Assembly (NCBI RefSeq): GCF_014764715.1
Contig: NZ_JACXXE010000007.1
Coordinates: forward strand, 1 to 64,000
Direction: 5' to 3'
DNA: 64,000 bases
Source of the DNA: Bacillus crepusculi
Lineage (GTDB): Bacteria; Bacillota; Bacilli; Bacillales; Bacillaceae
This document shows, piece by piece, positions 8,627 through 17,831 of this stretch. Numbering within the stretch: the stretch's first letter is position 1; the number at the start of each line of letters is the position of its first letter. The notes under the pieces are model-generated. The model searched no databases and had not been told where the DNA came from. It saw only the letters and a list, made by a program, of their open reading frames with translations. The position numbers and the translations under genes are program-made.

Positions 8627-9253
8627 CTATTTTGAAAATAATTGGTTGATCGCTTGAAAGAGGTGCTGGTAATATGCGGGCTCATGCGGGACAAAATCAT
8701 GTACACCTACTTCTTTATTTTCCTCATGTCGTTTTCCATCTATATCGACTTCAAAGCCTTCCACCTGAATTCTTTCACATGTCCCTGTGAAAAGATGCTG
8801 TGCATCGAGGCATTTCGTACGATAAAGTCCAGCGACTTCTTCTTTTTGTAATTGAACGTTCATCTGCTCTTCTTGATGGACGTAAAGATACACATGGCAA
8901 TATTCACGATCGATGAACGCAGGCATATGGATCTCATCCTGTATGACACCTGCAAAGGTCAGGACCTCAAAAGGCAGAGAGAGACCAAGCTCTTCTTCTA
9001 CCTCTCTTATGCCATCAGAAGGCTGTTCATCTGAGAGAAGGTGACCTGCTGCGGTGATATCAAGCAGAGAAGGAAAATCCTTCTTGGCAGGACTTCTTAG
9101 CTGAAAATAGAGATATACTGTGCCATGTTCCTTTTTGAGAAGCCAGAAATGAAAGGTTTCATGCCAAAGGCCCTGTGCATGGACATCTGAACGGACGGCA
9201 ACTCCAATTGTTTCTTGCTGATCGTTTAAGATGCTCAGTTTTTCATGTTCCAT
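8627..9253 (-). CDS. Nudix hydrolase, isopentenyl-diphosphate-isomerase-like
   Basis: A 208-residue Nudix protein. The Nudix box occupies about residues 70-91 (GHLLSDE ... REVEEELGL), with one residue fewer than canonical between the first Glu and REVEEE. The preceding text (LQLRSP-type strand, AAGHL) resembles the IDI-like Nudix group rather than MutT. The substrate cannot be told from sequence. There is no room for a separate promoter beyond the terminator at 9273-9307, so it may depend on readthrough from ydiLK. In B. subtilis no such gene stands here as far as I recall. Confidence 0.85.
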   Translation of the reverse strand: MEHEKLSILNDQQETIGVAVRSDVHAQGLWHETFHFWLLKKEHGTVYLYFQLRSPAKKDFPSLLDITAAGHLLSDEQPSDGIREVEEELGLSLPFEVLTFAGVIQDEIHMPAFIDREYCHVYLYVHQEEQMNVQLQKEEVAGLYRTKCLDAQHLFTGTCERIQVEGFEVDIDGKRHEENKEVGVHDFVPHEPAYYQHLFQAINQLFSK

Positions 9254-9272
9254 GAAGACACGTCCTCCATAA

Positions 9273-9307
9273 AAAAACCATTTTCCAAGCGCCGGAAAAT
9301 GGTTTTT
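9273..9307. terminator. Terminator between ydiK and the Nudix gene
   Basis: Stem AAAAACCATTTTCC / GGAAAATGGTTTTT with a 7-nt loop. It is symmetrical, so it can act in either direction; for ydiLK it lies just past the stop. Confidence 0.8.
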
Positions 9308-9310
9308 GAT

Positions 9311-9505
9311 TTATTTTTGCTGCTGTTTTTTGAGTTTGACCGAGAAGGCAAACATTTTAAACGCGATGTTGATATTATAGGCCGCAAACACCATGAGCAA
9401 AATGCTGTAAAATGACCACATGTCACCTGGGTTTTGAATGGCCATATAAGTGAACGCCACACCTACGGCAAAATAAATGATGCCCCATACGACTGGGTTT
9501 CTCAT
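9311..9505 (-). CDS. ydiK: Small membrane protein YdiK (DUF4305)
   Basis: A 64-residue protein with two hydrophobic helices (about 5-23 and 30-50) and a basic tail ending KKQQQK. It matches B. subtilis YdiK in length and in the MRNPVVWG start and MWSFYSILLMVFAAYNI core. Function is unknown. Its ATG overlaps the ydiL stop by 4 nt, so the two are translationally coupled. Confidence 0.88.
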   Translation of the reverse strand: MRNPVVWGIIYFAVGVAFTYMAIQNPGDMWSFYSILLMVFAAYNINIAFKMFAFSVKLKKQQQK

Positions 9506-10236
9506 GAGAAAAAGCCTCCAATAATTAGTTGCATTGTTTGAGATTGTTCTTCAATCATTTTTTTCACTGGCTCAATCTGCACAAGAATGACGAGCGAGTT
9601 CATCAGCATGTGTGCACCGATTGGCACAATGATTCGTTTTGTTTTCGCATATAAAAAGGCAAAGGTAAAGCCCATCGCAGTATAGAGCAAGATATGAGCA
9701 AAATCAGTGTGTACAGCGGCGAAAACCACTGAACTAACAAGCGCTCCAATGAAGAAATTCGTTTTTTCATAAATGACACCAAAAATGATTTTTCGGAAAA
9801 TGATTTCCTCTAAGATAGGTCCAATCAGGGCGATGACGATCACAAGCCAAGGAACGGCATCCATAATGGATAAAATGGCTTGAGTATTTTCTGACTCACG
9901 GCCAATACCAAATGCATATTGTTCAATCGCTCCTGCAATCGATTGCGCAAAGAGGGAAAGAAAGAAACCACCAATGATCCAAGCAATAGCAGAACCGATG
10001 GAAACCGGTGCCTCATTCCGAAGTGAAGCTTTTGGGACGGTTCGAAGAATGAACAAAATGATGATTAATCCAATACAGAAGCTGATGATTGTCCATGTTC
10101 CTGATAATTGTGAGAGCTTCATTTGTGTCATCGGTGTATGAATAAATCCTAACCACTTCATAATGAGCACATATGGAATTGCAGAAACCTGCACCAATAT
10201 ATACGTTAAGATGATGTACCAATATTGTTTTTTCAA
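9502..10236 (-). CDS. ydiL: CPBP intramembrane metalloprotease YdiL
   Basis: A polytopic CAAX-protease/bacteriocin-processing (CPBP, Abi) family protein of 244 residues. The conserved motif 1 is EEIIFRKIIFG near residues 146-156, and motif 2 supplies His in FAAVHTDFAH. About seven to eight membrane helices are visible. Such proteins are glutamate/histidine-type intramembrane proteases; no substrate is indicated. The same family recurs at 31300-32016. Confidence 0.9.
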   Translation of the reverse strand: MKKQYWYIILTYILVQVSAIPYVLIMKWLGFIHTPMTQMKLSQLSGTWTIISFCIGLIIILFILRTVPKASLRNEAPVSIGSAIAWIIGGFFLSLFAQSIAGAIEQYAFGIGRESENTQAILSIMDAVPWLVIVIALIGPILEEIIFRKIIFGVIYEKTNFFIGALVSSVVFAAVHTDFAHILLYTAMGFTFAFLYAKTKRIIVPIGAHMLMNSLVILVQIEPVKKMIEEQSQTMQLIIGGFFS

Positions 10237-10362
10237 GTAACGAAAACCCCTTTACTAAAAGAACTAGATTTATTGTAACACAAGTCTTCTTTTTCGATGA
10301 AAAGGAAAGAACCTGTGATGAAAAAAGATCGTGAAAGCGTAAAAATTTTTAAAGGTTTTTAC

Positions 10363-10428
10363 TTGAAATTACGGAAGACATTCTTTATTATAATAAATGT
10401 GTTAGCACTCACTAGTGATGAGTGCTAA
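10363..10428 (+). promoter_or_regulatory. groESL sigma-A promoter and CIRCE operator
   Basis: TTGAAA (10363-10368) and TATTAT (10386-10391) are 17 bp apart. The CIRCE element is perfect: TTAGCACTC (10402-10410), nine bases, GAGTGCTAA (10420-10428). CIRCE binds the heat-shock repressor HrcA. It overlaps the predicted start point and the 5' UTR. Confidence 0.97.
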
Positions 10429-10465
10429 AAAAGACTACATATAAAAATTGAGGAGGTTGTTTCTT

Positions 10466-10750
10466 ATGTTAAAGCCATTAGGCGATCGCGTAATCATTGA
10501 ACTCGTTGAATCTGAGGAAAAAACCGCTAGCGGTATTGTTTTACCGGATTCTGCAAAAGAAAAACCGCAAGAAGGTAAAATTGTGGCAGCAGGTTCAGGG
10601 CGTGTACTTGAAAGTGGTGAGCGCGTTGCGTTAGAAGTAAACACAGGCGACCGCATTATCTTCTCAAAATATGCAGGCACTGAAGTGAAATATGAGGGCA
10701 AAGAATATTTAATCCTTCGTGAAAGCGACATTTTAGCTGTTATTGGTTAA
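10466..10750 (+). CDS. groES: Co-chaperonin GroES
   Basis: The 94-residue heptameric lid of the GroEL folding chamber. It begins MLKPLGDRV after AGGAGG at 10451-10456, which fixes the start 18 nt inside the longest reading frame. The mobile loop is seen around [11 protein letters not shown] and the late beta strand around [15 protein letters not shown]. Co-transcribed with groEL from the CIRCE-regulated promoter. Confidence 0.98.
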   Translation: MLKPLGDRVIIELVESEEKTASGIVLPDSAKEKPQEGKIVAAGSGRVLESGERVALEVNTGDRIIFSKYAGTEVKYEGKEYLILRESDILAVIG

Positions 10751-10790
10751 TCACATAAAAAAGATTGAGATATATTTCTAAAAAGACTGA

Positions 10791-12440
<1,650 letters not shown>

Positions 12441-12449
12441 ACACCCCCG

Positions 12450-12480
12450 AAAACCCCTTGAAATATAGGGGTTTTTGTTT
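12450..12480 (+). terminator. Intrinsic terminator after groEL
   Basis: Stem AAAACCCCT / AGGGGTTTT followed by a T-rich tail. Confidence 0.85.
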
Positions 12481-12523
12481 TGTCTTTTTTTAATTGGTCA
12501 CGTGTATATGAGAAATGATGAAT

Positions 12524-12552
12524 TGAAACCTTCACCGCTTTTCATTCGTTAA
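12524..12552 (+). promoter_or_regulatory. Possible ECF-sigma-like promoter
   Basis: TGAAAC (12524-12529) and CGTTAA (12547-12552) resemble the -35 and -10 of Bacillus ECF sigma factors (sigma-W/X type), but the spacer is 17 rather than the usual 16. It would drive the 27-residue membrane peptide gene. Confidence 0.2.
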
Positions 12553-12630
12553 CATTAGTGACAGTGATTTCATGGGACTTTACCCGATATGAAGAGAATG
12601 GGTGATTTTAAAAAGAAAAGCGGTGATCAT

Positions 12631-12714
12631 ATGGGCTTGACGACTTGGGTGGCGATTATTCTTGTACTAGTCATTGTGTTTGGATTATGTGGATCGAAGA
12701 AGCGTGAGAAATAA
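12631..12714 (+). CDS. 27-residue single-pass membrane peptide
   Basis: The short frame encodes a peptide beginning MGLTTWVAIILVLV, with one hydrophobic helix and a basic tail ending GSKKREK. GGTGA lies 5-9 nt upstream and a clear intrinsic terminator follows 12 nt after the stop, so this is a complete small transcription unit. I do not recognise the family. It resembles generic small membrane or stress peptides; toxin-like activity is possible but unsupported. Confidence 0.55.
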   Translation: MGLTTWVAIILVLVIVFGLCGSKKREK

Positions 12715-12726
12715 TGAAAGAGTTAA

Positions 12727-12758
12727 CCCCACTTCCTAATAGGAGTGGGGGATTTTTA
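12727..12758 (+). terminator. Intrinsic terminator after the 27-residue peptide
   Basis: CCCCACTTCCT / AGGAGTGGGG with one bulge, followed by GATTTTTATT. Confidence 0.8.
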
Positions 12759-12764
12759 TTGCTA

Positions 12765-12902
12765 AAGTGGAAAACGTTTGAAGAGTTTTAAAAGGAGCTC
12801 GTGATTTTTCAAGGCTTCATGCTTACATATCCACTTCAAAGAAGCCATTCCGACGTGGAATTATCAGCCTGTCCATGTATATGGAAAATGAATGCAATAA
12901 AA
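12765..12902 (+). pseudogene. Relic of a PaiB-family regulator
   Basis: Three frames read in succession give pieces of the PaiB family: KWKTFEEF-stop-KELVIFQG (from 12765), then LHAYISTS (from 12815), then KEAIPTWNYQPVHVYGK (about 12841-12889), then MNAI. In intact PaiB these are adjacent (WKTFE..VLVIFQGPHAYIS..YPTWNYQAVHVYG). At least one stop and two or three frameshifts are needed, and both ends are missing. PaiB is an FMN-binding-fold repressor of sporulation and degradative enzymes. I read this as a dead fragment; the family match is from memory. Confidence 0.6.
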
Positions 12903-12923
12903 AAGCCCTTATTATTCAAGGGC
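12899..12923 (-). terminator. Terminator of the 12936 lipoprotein gene
   Basis: On the minus strand, GCCCTT-7 nt-AAGGGC followed by six T. Confidence 0.8.
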
Positions 12924-12935
12924 GTTAATGAAAGT

Positions 12936-13472
12936 TTATTTTACTTTGACTGTGAATGTCACGTCTTTACTATTCATGAAATCATCAGTTGTGACATCTC
13001 CAAATTTCAGCTTTAATTCTTTGATGTTTTTAATGTTGATCTCTTTGCCTTTAGGAGCTAAGAATTGAATGACGCCATCTTGTTTCACGCCACCTTCAAC
13101 ATCTCCTCCAATCTTACCGTCAGTCATAAACATATTCGCATCTAACTGCATACTTCCAGCTACAGCTTTACCTTGATCTGGATAGAAATTTAGGACTTTA
13201 TCTGTCGTATTTTCGATGTTCATGCCTACATTAATTCTATCCTTCATAATTTTAATTTCGCCAAGATTTACTTTCATTCCTTGAGCATTCGTTTTGTATT
13301 TACTTGCATTAATTTTCTTTGAACCATCATCTTCTTTATTTTTTGATTGTGATTTTGTACTTGTTGACTCTTTTTCTTTAGACGCACCCGTAGATACATC
13401 ATTTGTTGAGCCGCATGCAGCCAGTGTGAATGTTAGCCCTAAAGCTAGAAATAAAGCATAAAATTTTTTCAA
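12936..13472 (-). CDS. Secreted lipoprotein, telokin-like/DUF4352-like fold suspected
   Basis: A 178-residue lipoprotein. The type II signal peptide ends in LAAC at about residues 17-20, followed by a Ser/Thr/Lys linker (about 21-55) and a beta-rich domain whose pattern (VNLGEIKIMKDRINVGMNIENTTDKVLNFYPD) recalls extracellular immunoglobulin-like DUF4352/DUF5067 domains. Function unknown. AAGGGGAT precedes the start. An inverted repeat ATATAAGC-11 nt-GCTTATAT (13498-13524) lies in its 5' region and may be an operator or leader hairpin. Confidence 0.8.
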   Translation of the reverse strand: MKKFYALFLALGLTFTLAACGSTNDVSTGASKEKESTSTKSQSKNKEDDGSKKINASKYKTNAQGMKVNLGEIKIMKDRINVGMNIENTTDKVLNFYPDQGKAVAGSMQLDANMFMTDGKIGGDVEGGVKQDGVIQFLAPKGKEINIKNIKELKLKFGDVTTDDFMNSKDVTFTVKVK

Positions 13473-13643
13473 AATAAAAATCCCCTTCAGTCAATTTATA
13501 TAAGCATCTTTTAATGGCTTATATATTATATAGTACTATTATAATAGGATAAAAGAATCTATAAATCAACATAAAATGATAAAAATAGAAAATATTTGTT
13601 GATTGAGGTTGAATCGTCTTTGAATATTTTATAAACCGGTTAG

Positions 13644-13702
13644 CTTAAAATTACTTAAAATCTTTTCTGATGACTTAAAATTAACCTGAATTTCCTTATA
13701 AT
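13644..13702 (+). promoter_or_regulatory. Promoter with three phased CTTAAAAT repeats
   Basis: TATAAT at 13697-13702 stands before the gene at 13735. Upstream, CTTAAAAT occurs at 13644, 13654 and 13674, that is at 10- and 20-bp steps, so on one face of the helix. The last copy occupies the -35 position (CTTAAA, 17-bp spacing), where no good TTGACA is present. This pattern suits an activator that binds direct repeats. Confidence 0.45.
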
Positions 13703-13734
13703 AGAATTATTGCGAGGGATTGGGAGTGATTGGG

Positions 13735-14169
13735 ATGGATGATACATTGGTTAAGATGGTTAATAGAGAGGGTCATCATGACAGCTTATTTCTAAATATA
13801 TCTTCAAATGCAATTGGAGCTCTTTCAAAGGAATCTGCTGAGAGGATTTTAAAGAGAAAGGATACCAATGAAATTCATCAATTGATGTATGTTCCTATTG
13901 AAAATGCTGATGACCTTAAATGGTTGATTCATAGTTTGCATAGAATCATCATGGATGAAAAAGATGTACATGTCGTTCTTGAATTGGCAGATCTACTGTA
14001 TTTCTTCGTTGTTCCTTTTTATAAAGAAGAATTAGTGAGCCAAGGAGAGCTGTCTTACTTGATGAATGATATGTTGTTTATTCTGGATCTTTGGACAAAT
14101 CAAGACCTAGTAGAGCTAGTTGATGCCATTCAATTTGAATTAAAAAGAGTAGAGAAAAAAGGCTTGTAG
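13735..14169 (+). CDS. Hypothetical helical protein
   Basis: A 144-residue, acidic, mostly alpha-helical soluble protein with no signal peptide and no motif I recognise. Landmarks are HHDSLFLNISSNAIGAL, DDLKWLIHSLHRIIMDEKDVHVVLELADLLYFF and a charged C terminus. I prefer the ATG at 13735, with GGGAGTGAT about 8 nt upstream; TTG 13720 and GTG 13726 are in frame. The YFF-rich middle could be a protein interaction surface. Its 3' end overlaps the terminator of the convergent DUF4064 gene. Confidence 0.6.
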   Translation: MDDTLVKMVNREGHHDSLFLNISSNAIGALSKESAERILKRKDTNEIHQLMYVPIENADDLKWLIHSLHRIIMDEKDVHVVLELADLLYFFVVPFYKEELVSQGELSYLMNDMLFILDLWTNQDLVELVDAIQFELKRVEKKGL

Positions 14170-14185
14170 AGCGATCTCTACAAGC
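14152..14185 (-). terminator. Terminator of the DUF4064 gene
   Basis: GCTTGTAGAG / CTCTACAAGC with a 4-nt loop. On the minus strand it is followed by CTTTTTTCTC. The hairpin overlaps the stop of the plus-strand gene ending at 14169. Confidence 0.8.
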
Positions 14186-14193
14186 TTCCCTCG

Positions 14194-14550
14194 TTATTCT
14201 GATGCAGTTGTTTTATTGACGACAGGCTCTTTTCTAAACACACCCATACATCCTGCGATGATGATTAATACAGCTGGAAGGATAAAGAACATAGAGATAG
14301 AAATAATGCCACCAACAGCAGATACTAATAATAAAATCCCGCCAAGCTTTGCTTTTTTCTTCACGATAACAGATGCCACAATAGCAAGAATAGAGAAAAG
14401 CATTGCAGCCCAGCCTAATCCTGTAATTTCACTAGTGCCTGTGTCGCTAAATGCCGCATCGATTCCCCCAAAAGCAAGTGCGAACATTGCGCCGAAAAAT
14501 CCAAAAATTCCTCCAATTAAGCCTAAAACAAATTCCGTCGTTCTTTTCAT
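14194..14550 (-). CDS. DUF4064-type membrane protein
   Basis: A 118-residue integral membrane protein with four hydrophobic segments (about 8-27, 46-63, 70-85 and 86-105). It opens MKRTTEFVLGLIGGIFG, the pattern of DUF4064 proteins common in Bacillus. No enzymatic motif is seen. It stands alone between two terminators, so it is likely monocistronic. Role unknown. Confidence 0.8.
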   Translation of the reverse strand: MKRTTEFVLGLIGGIFGFFGAMFALAFGGIDAAFSDTGTSEITGLGWAAMLFSILAIVASVIVKKKAKLGGILLLVSAVGGIISISMFFILPAVLIIIAGCMGVFRKEPVVNKTTASE

Positions 14551-14649
14551 GGTATGTTCCTCCGATATGTAATTAAGAATTATTGGTACTTAAGAACCAA
14601 CACAATCTTACTAATCGGCATTCCTTTCATAATGTTAATAGTTTTGTCA

Positions 14650-14684
14650 AAAAAACAAGAAAATCCATGAAGAATTTTCTTGTT
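14650..14684 (-). terminator. Terminator of the 14688 lipoprotein gene
   Basis: AACAAGAAAAT / ATTTTCTTGTT hairpin flanked by an A-run, which gives a T tail on the minus strand. Confidence 0.8.
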
Positions 14685-14687
14685 CAT

Positions 14688-15155
14688 CTACTGGGCTCTT
14701 TCCCAGGTGATTCTTGTTTCATTTGTTGTTTTCTTTCCTTTTGCGAGTACCTTGCCGTTTTCTTGTTTCACGGTGATCTTTAGGTCATAAAAGGAATAAA
14801 GGGCGCCGAGGCTGTCATTTTCCGGTTTATGCAGGTTGTTTTCCTTTTCAGTTGATGCCCCAATGGCGAGCGTCTTGGCAAAGTTTAAACCGATGACTTC
14901 AGCGTAATCACTATTGGTATTAGAGGAAGCTGTCACGTTTAAAGAAATGACTTTCTTCTTTTGATCAACGGTGATGGCTGTGTCTTTTACGAGCTTAGAC
15001 TGCTCCATGACCTCTTTTGTTTCTTTTTGAATGCGTTCATTAATTGTAGGAAGTGCCTTAGATTCTGTTTTTTGTTCTTTTGTCGTATTCGAGCAAGCTG
15101 CTAGAATGAAGAGACCTGCAACTAGACTCATGAAAATAAGTAGACTTTTTCTCAC
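14688..15155 (-). CDS. Small lipoprotein of unknown function
   Basis: A 155-residue lipoprotein: signal sequence ending ILAAC at about residues 17-21, a charged linker, then a compact alpha/beta domain (INERIQKETKEVMEQ helix followed by beta strands and a Tyr-Asp-Leu strand near KITVKQENGKVLA). No family is recognised. It is the second of two lipoproteins in this region and is set off by its own terminator. Confidence 0.75.
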   Translation of the reverse strand: MRKSLLIFMSLVAGLFILAACSNTTKEQKTESKALPTINERIQKETKEVMEQSKLVKDTAITVDQKKKVISLNVTASSNTNSDYAEVIGLNFAKTLAIGASTEKENNLHKPENDSLGALYSFYDLKITVKQENGKVLAKGKKTTNETRITWERAQ

Positions 15156-15250
15156 GTTCGTTCTCCTTTTTCCTTCGAAGTATGTATGCTTATGTTACCA
15201 CGAATTCTTGTTTTGATTAAAAGACAAGTGTTGATAAGCTGTGAACAATA

Positions 15251-15277
15251 AAAAGCACCCAAAACTGGGCGCATTTT
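15251..15277. terminator. Terminator of the 15280 secreted-protein gene
   Basis: GC-CCCA / TGGG-GC hairpin flanked by AAAA and TTTTT, active in the minus direction. Confidence 0.7.
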
Positions 15278-15279
15278 TC

Positions 15280-15954
15280 TTATTGTGCTGAAAGGCTTGT
15301 ACTAAGTGGAATAGAAGAATGTACCGTGAATGTAGGGGACGGCGCACCTGATTCTAGATTTTTACGCAACAGCGATGATTTGATGGTACCATCCCATTTT
15401 TTATAGATGCTTCCTGATGTATCTGCACGAAGCTGTACGTTCGAGAAGCTTGCTTGTGAGTAGCTGTTTGCCCCATTATCCTGAACACCGTGTACCATTT
15501 TGACAACATCAAGGTTTTTGAGACGGCTAGGGTTGAAAACAGGCTGCTTGTAGCGCAATTTTCCATTGACATATAGTGACACCGTGCCATCACCATTGTT
15601 GATGAGCTTTAGGTTGACACGTTCGCCATCCTTAATGCTCTTATCGTATTCACTGTTCCAATATTGACTGCCGCCTTGTGAGCCGCTGCCAAGAAAGACC
15701 TTATAGCCAGAAGGCGTTTTTGAAATACCGCTCTCTATAACGGCAGAGCCAAGACCTAGATACCAGTCAGCATATCCATTTTTAATCGTCGCTGTTTTCG
15801 GAAGTACAATATCAGCAGAGATGCCTGACCATTTCGCTTCATCCGTTTGTGTCACAATCGCACCGTGACGGGGACCAGCTGCTGAGGCAGGTAGACTTGA
15901 AAGCATCAAAACGAACGTTAAACTCACACTCAAAGCGATGAACCACTTTTTCAT
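15280..15954 (-). CDS. Secreted beta-sandwich protein, YrpD-like
   Basis: A 224-residue exported protein. The Sec signal peptide has cleavage predicted after PASA near residue 25. The mature part looks like a jelly-roll/lamin-G type beta sandwich (VFLGSGSQGGSQYWNSE, VSLYVNGKLRYKQPV), as in carbohydrate-binding or concanavalin-like domains. It recalls B. subtilis YrpD, but I cannot verify this. No catalytic motif is evident. It sits among other exported proteins in the post-groEL variable stretch. Confidence 0.7.
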   Translation of the reverse strand: MKKWFIALSVSLTFVLMLSSLPASAAGPRHGAIVTQTDEAKWSGISADIVLPKTATIKNGYADWYLGLGSAVIESGISKTPSGYKVFLGSGSQGGSQYWNSEYDKSIKDGERVNLKLINNGDGTVSLYVNGKLRYKQPVFNPSRLKNLDVVKMVHGVQDNGANSYSQASFSNVQLRADTSGSIYKKWDGTIKSSLLRKNLESGAPSPTFTVHSSIPLSTSLSAQ

Positions 15955-16125
15955 AAAAATTCCTCCTTAAATTTGATTCACTTTTATTATATAAAATGAA
16001 AGAGAGGGGCTACTTGCATTTTTCTGGCTTATTTTGGTGTTTTTTATGAACAAAATCGGTCATAAAGTGGTCAACTTGTATTCGAATTGTAATGTGACTG
16101 TAAAATAACTGGGGGCATCTTCATG

Positions 16126-16131
16126 TATAAT
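16126..16131 (+). promoter_or_regulatory. Likely -10 element of the 16165 gene
   Basis: A perfect TATAAT 34 bp upstream of the start. No convincing -35 is seen at 16-18 bp, so an activator or alternative spacing may be involved. Confidence 0.4.
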
Positions 16132-16164
16132 AAGTGCAGAAACCAAATACGGAGGATTTTTTAA

Positions 16165-16533
16165 ATGAATAAAAAGCTTATCGCGACAATCGTAACAGTA
16201 GCTAGTTTATTTTTAGCGTTTAGTTTCTCACATGGAGCAAGTGCAAAAAAAGTAAGCGGCAATATTACTTGGTATAATGGTGTCGGTAAAAAAGGCGCAG
16301 ATGGAAAAAAACTCGGTCATTGGGATGCAGCAACTAAAATGGGATTTGACGTACCGAAAAAGGGTACAAAACTAAGAGTGACAACTAAAGCGAAACCACA
16401 TAAAGTGATTACAGTCTATAAATATGATGTAGGTAGAATGCCAAACGCTGTATTAGACGTTAGTCCAAAAGCATTCAAAGCACTTGGGTATAAAACAAGT
16501 AAAGGTGTCGTAAAAGGGCATTACACTTATTAA
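16165..16533 (+). CDS. Small secreted double-psi beta-barrel protein
   Basis: A 122-residue exported protein: signal peptide cleaved after ASA near residue 27, then a single domain of about 90 residues. The pattern ITWYNG ... VITVYKYDVGRMPNAVLDVSPKAFKALG fits the RlpA/expansin-like double-psi beta barrel, with Asp residues at both conserved positions flanking the MPNAVLD turn. There is no peptidoglycan- or cellulose-binding partner domain. CGGAGG precedes the ATG. A role at the cell wall is inferred only. Confidence 0.65.
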   Translation: MNKKLIATIVTVASLFLAFSFSHGASAKKVSGNITWYNGVGKKGADGKKLGHWDAATKMGFDVPKKGTKLRVTTKAKPHKVITVYKYDVGRMPNAVLDVSPKAFKALGYKTSKGVVKGHYTY

Positions 16534-16546
16534 TACATAGGCATGC

Positions 16547-16586
16547 AAAGAAGCGGGGAAAGTTCATTTTCTGGCTTCTTTTCTTG
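16547..16586 (+). terminator. Terminator after the double-psi barrel gene
   Basis: AAAGAAGC / GCTTCTTT with an inner GAAA/TTTC pairing, followed by TTCTTG. The T tail is short, so some readthrough into the next gene is possible. Confidence 0.5.
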
Positions 16587-16606
16587 TGGAGAGGGTCTGA
16601 AAGACA

Positions 16607-17656
16607 ATGAAAAAATCAACATGGTGGATCATCACGGTCATTGGAGTCGCAGTGATTGCGGCAGTTATTTTCTTCATGGTGAAGCCGGCGCAAGAGGCGA
16701 AACATGCAGGAAAAGTCAAAACGAATCAAGATGCAAAAGACGAATTGCTCGTTTCATTTACGGATCAACAGTTAAACAATACGTACTATCTGCATGACCG
16801 AGCGCTTCATACGGAGAAACTGACAGCGTATCCTTCGATTGCTTATGATTCTACGAAACAGCTTTTATATTATACGTATACGGACGAGGACACACAAAAA
16901 GTAAGTATTCGGGAATTGAATGTGAAAAATGATGAAGAAAAAACGCTGTTTACAAGTGACGATTCCATCGACAGTATGAGGCTTTCTGGCGATGGAAAAC
17001 AGTTATTACTAAGGTATAACAAGGATTCAGGGGAGCAATTTTGTGTCGCTTCTTTTGATTTGAACACACACAAAGTGAAGATGCTGTATCCAGAAAAAAG
17101 CAAGGATGATACGGTGAGTTCTTTTGCTTATGATCCGTCTTCAAACCTCTTGGCGATCCAGCATTATTCCTTAAAGGAAGATTATCAGAAGACCGATGAA
17201 GCGAATGAAAAGGGAAAAGACCCTGAACCAACGACCATGAAGATTACCCTGCAAACAGGTGAGAAGGGGAAACGTATCGCACGTATCTCACAAACGATCA
17301 ATGATATTTCATTTTCACCAGATCATAAAAAATTGGTTTATACAGAAGTGAAAGTTCGAAAAGAAAAAGAAGTATCCTCTATTAAGATGCTGAATGTAGA
17401 AACGGGAAAAACGACGACACTCGTTAAAAATAGCCAGGATGCTCATATTTTAAGTGCTGCACAGCCGCAATTTTCTACAGACGGGTCTTCTGTTTATTTC
17501 TTAGGGGTTGCAAAGAACGCTAAGGAATTAAAGGATGACACCGGAAGAAAGGCTAAAGTAAGGACGATTTTTGAATATGATATCAAGAAGAAAACAGTAG
17601 AAGCCGCTTGGGAGAAGGATGGCGGAATCATTAACAATTTCACTGTCAATCGATAA
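16607..17656 (+). CDS. Membrane-anchored beta-propeller-like protein
   Basis: A 349-residue protein with one N-terminal membrane helix (about 6-25) and an extracellular part of repeating beta-strand blades of TolB/WD40 style: YDSTKQLLYYTYTDED, MRLSGDGKQLLLRY, FAYDPSSNLLAIQHY, ISFSPDHKKLVYTE and PQFSTDGSSVYFLG. The spacing of about 45-60 residues suggests a six- or seven-bladed propeller. No enzymatic motif is seen, so a binding role is likely. GAGAGGG precedes the ATG. Confidence 0.75.
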   Translation: MKKSTWWIITVIGVAVIAAVIFFMVKPAQEAKHAGKVKTNQDAKDELLVSFTDQQLNNTYYLHDRALHTEKLTAYPSIAYDSTKQLLYYTYTDEDTQKVSIRELNVKNDEEKTLFTSDDSIDSMRLSGDGKQLLLRYNKDSGEQFCVASFDLNTHKVKMLYPEKSKDDTVSSFAYDPSSNLLAIQHYSLKEDYQKTDEANEKGKDPEPTTMKITLQTGEKGKRIARISQTINDISFSPDHKKLVYTEVKVRKEKEVSSIKMLNVETGKTTTLVKNSQDAHILSAAQPQFSTDGSSVYFLGVAKNAKELKDDTGRKAKVRTIFEYDIKKKTVEAAWEKDGGIINNFTVNR

Positions 17657-17662
17657 AGGATG

Positions 17663-17700
17663 CGTTCAGTTATTTTATATAACTGGACGTTTTTTTATTT
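17663..17700 (+). terminator. Terminator after the beta-propeller gene
   Basis: CGTTCAGTTAT / ATAACTGGACG (one wobble pair) followed by TTTTTTTATTTT. Confidence 0.85.
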
Positions 17701-17831
17701 TGCCAGTTGAAAGGGCGGATAATTAGGTGAATTCATGAAGGGAAAGTCAGTTTTTAAGCAGGGAAATGAGTGGTATTTTCGTATTTTGCTTGTGTGACAG
17801 AGGAGAGGAAAGAGTGTAGCATAAGTGGAAA

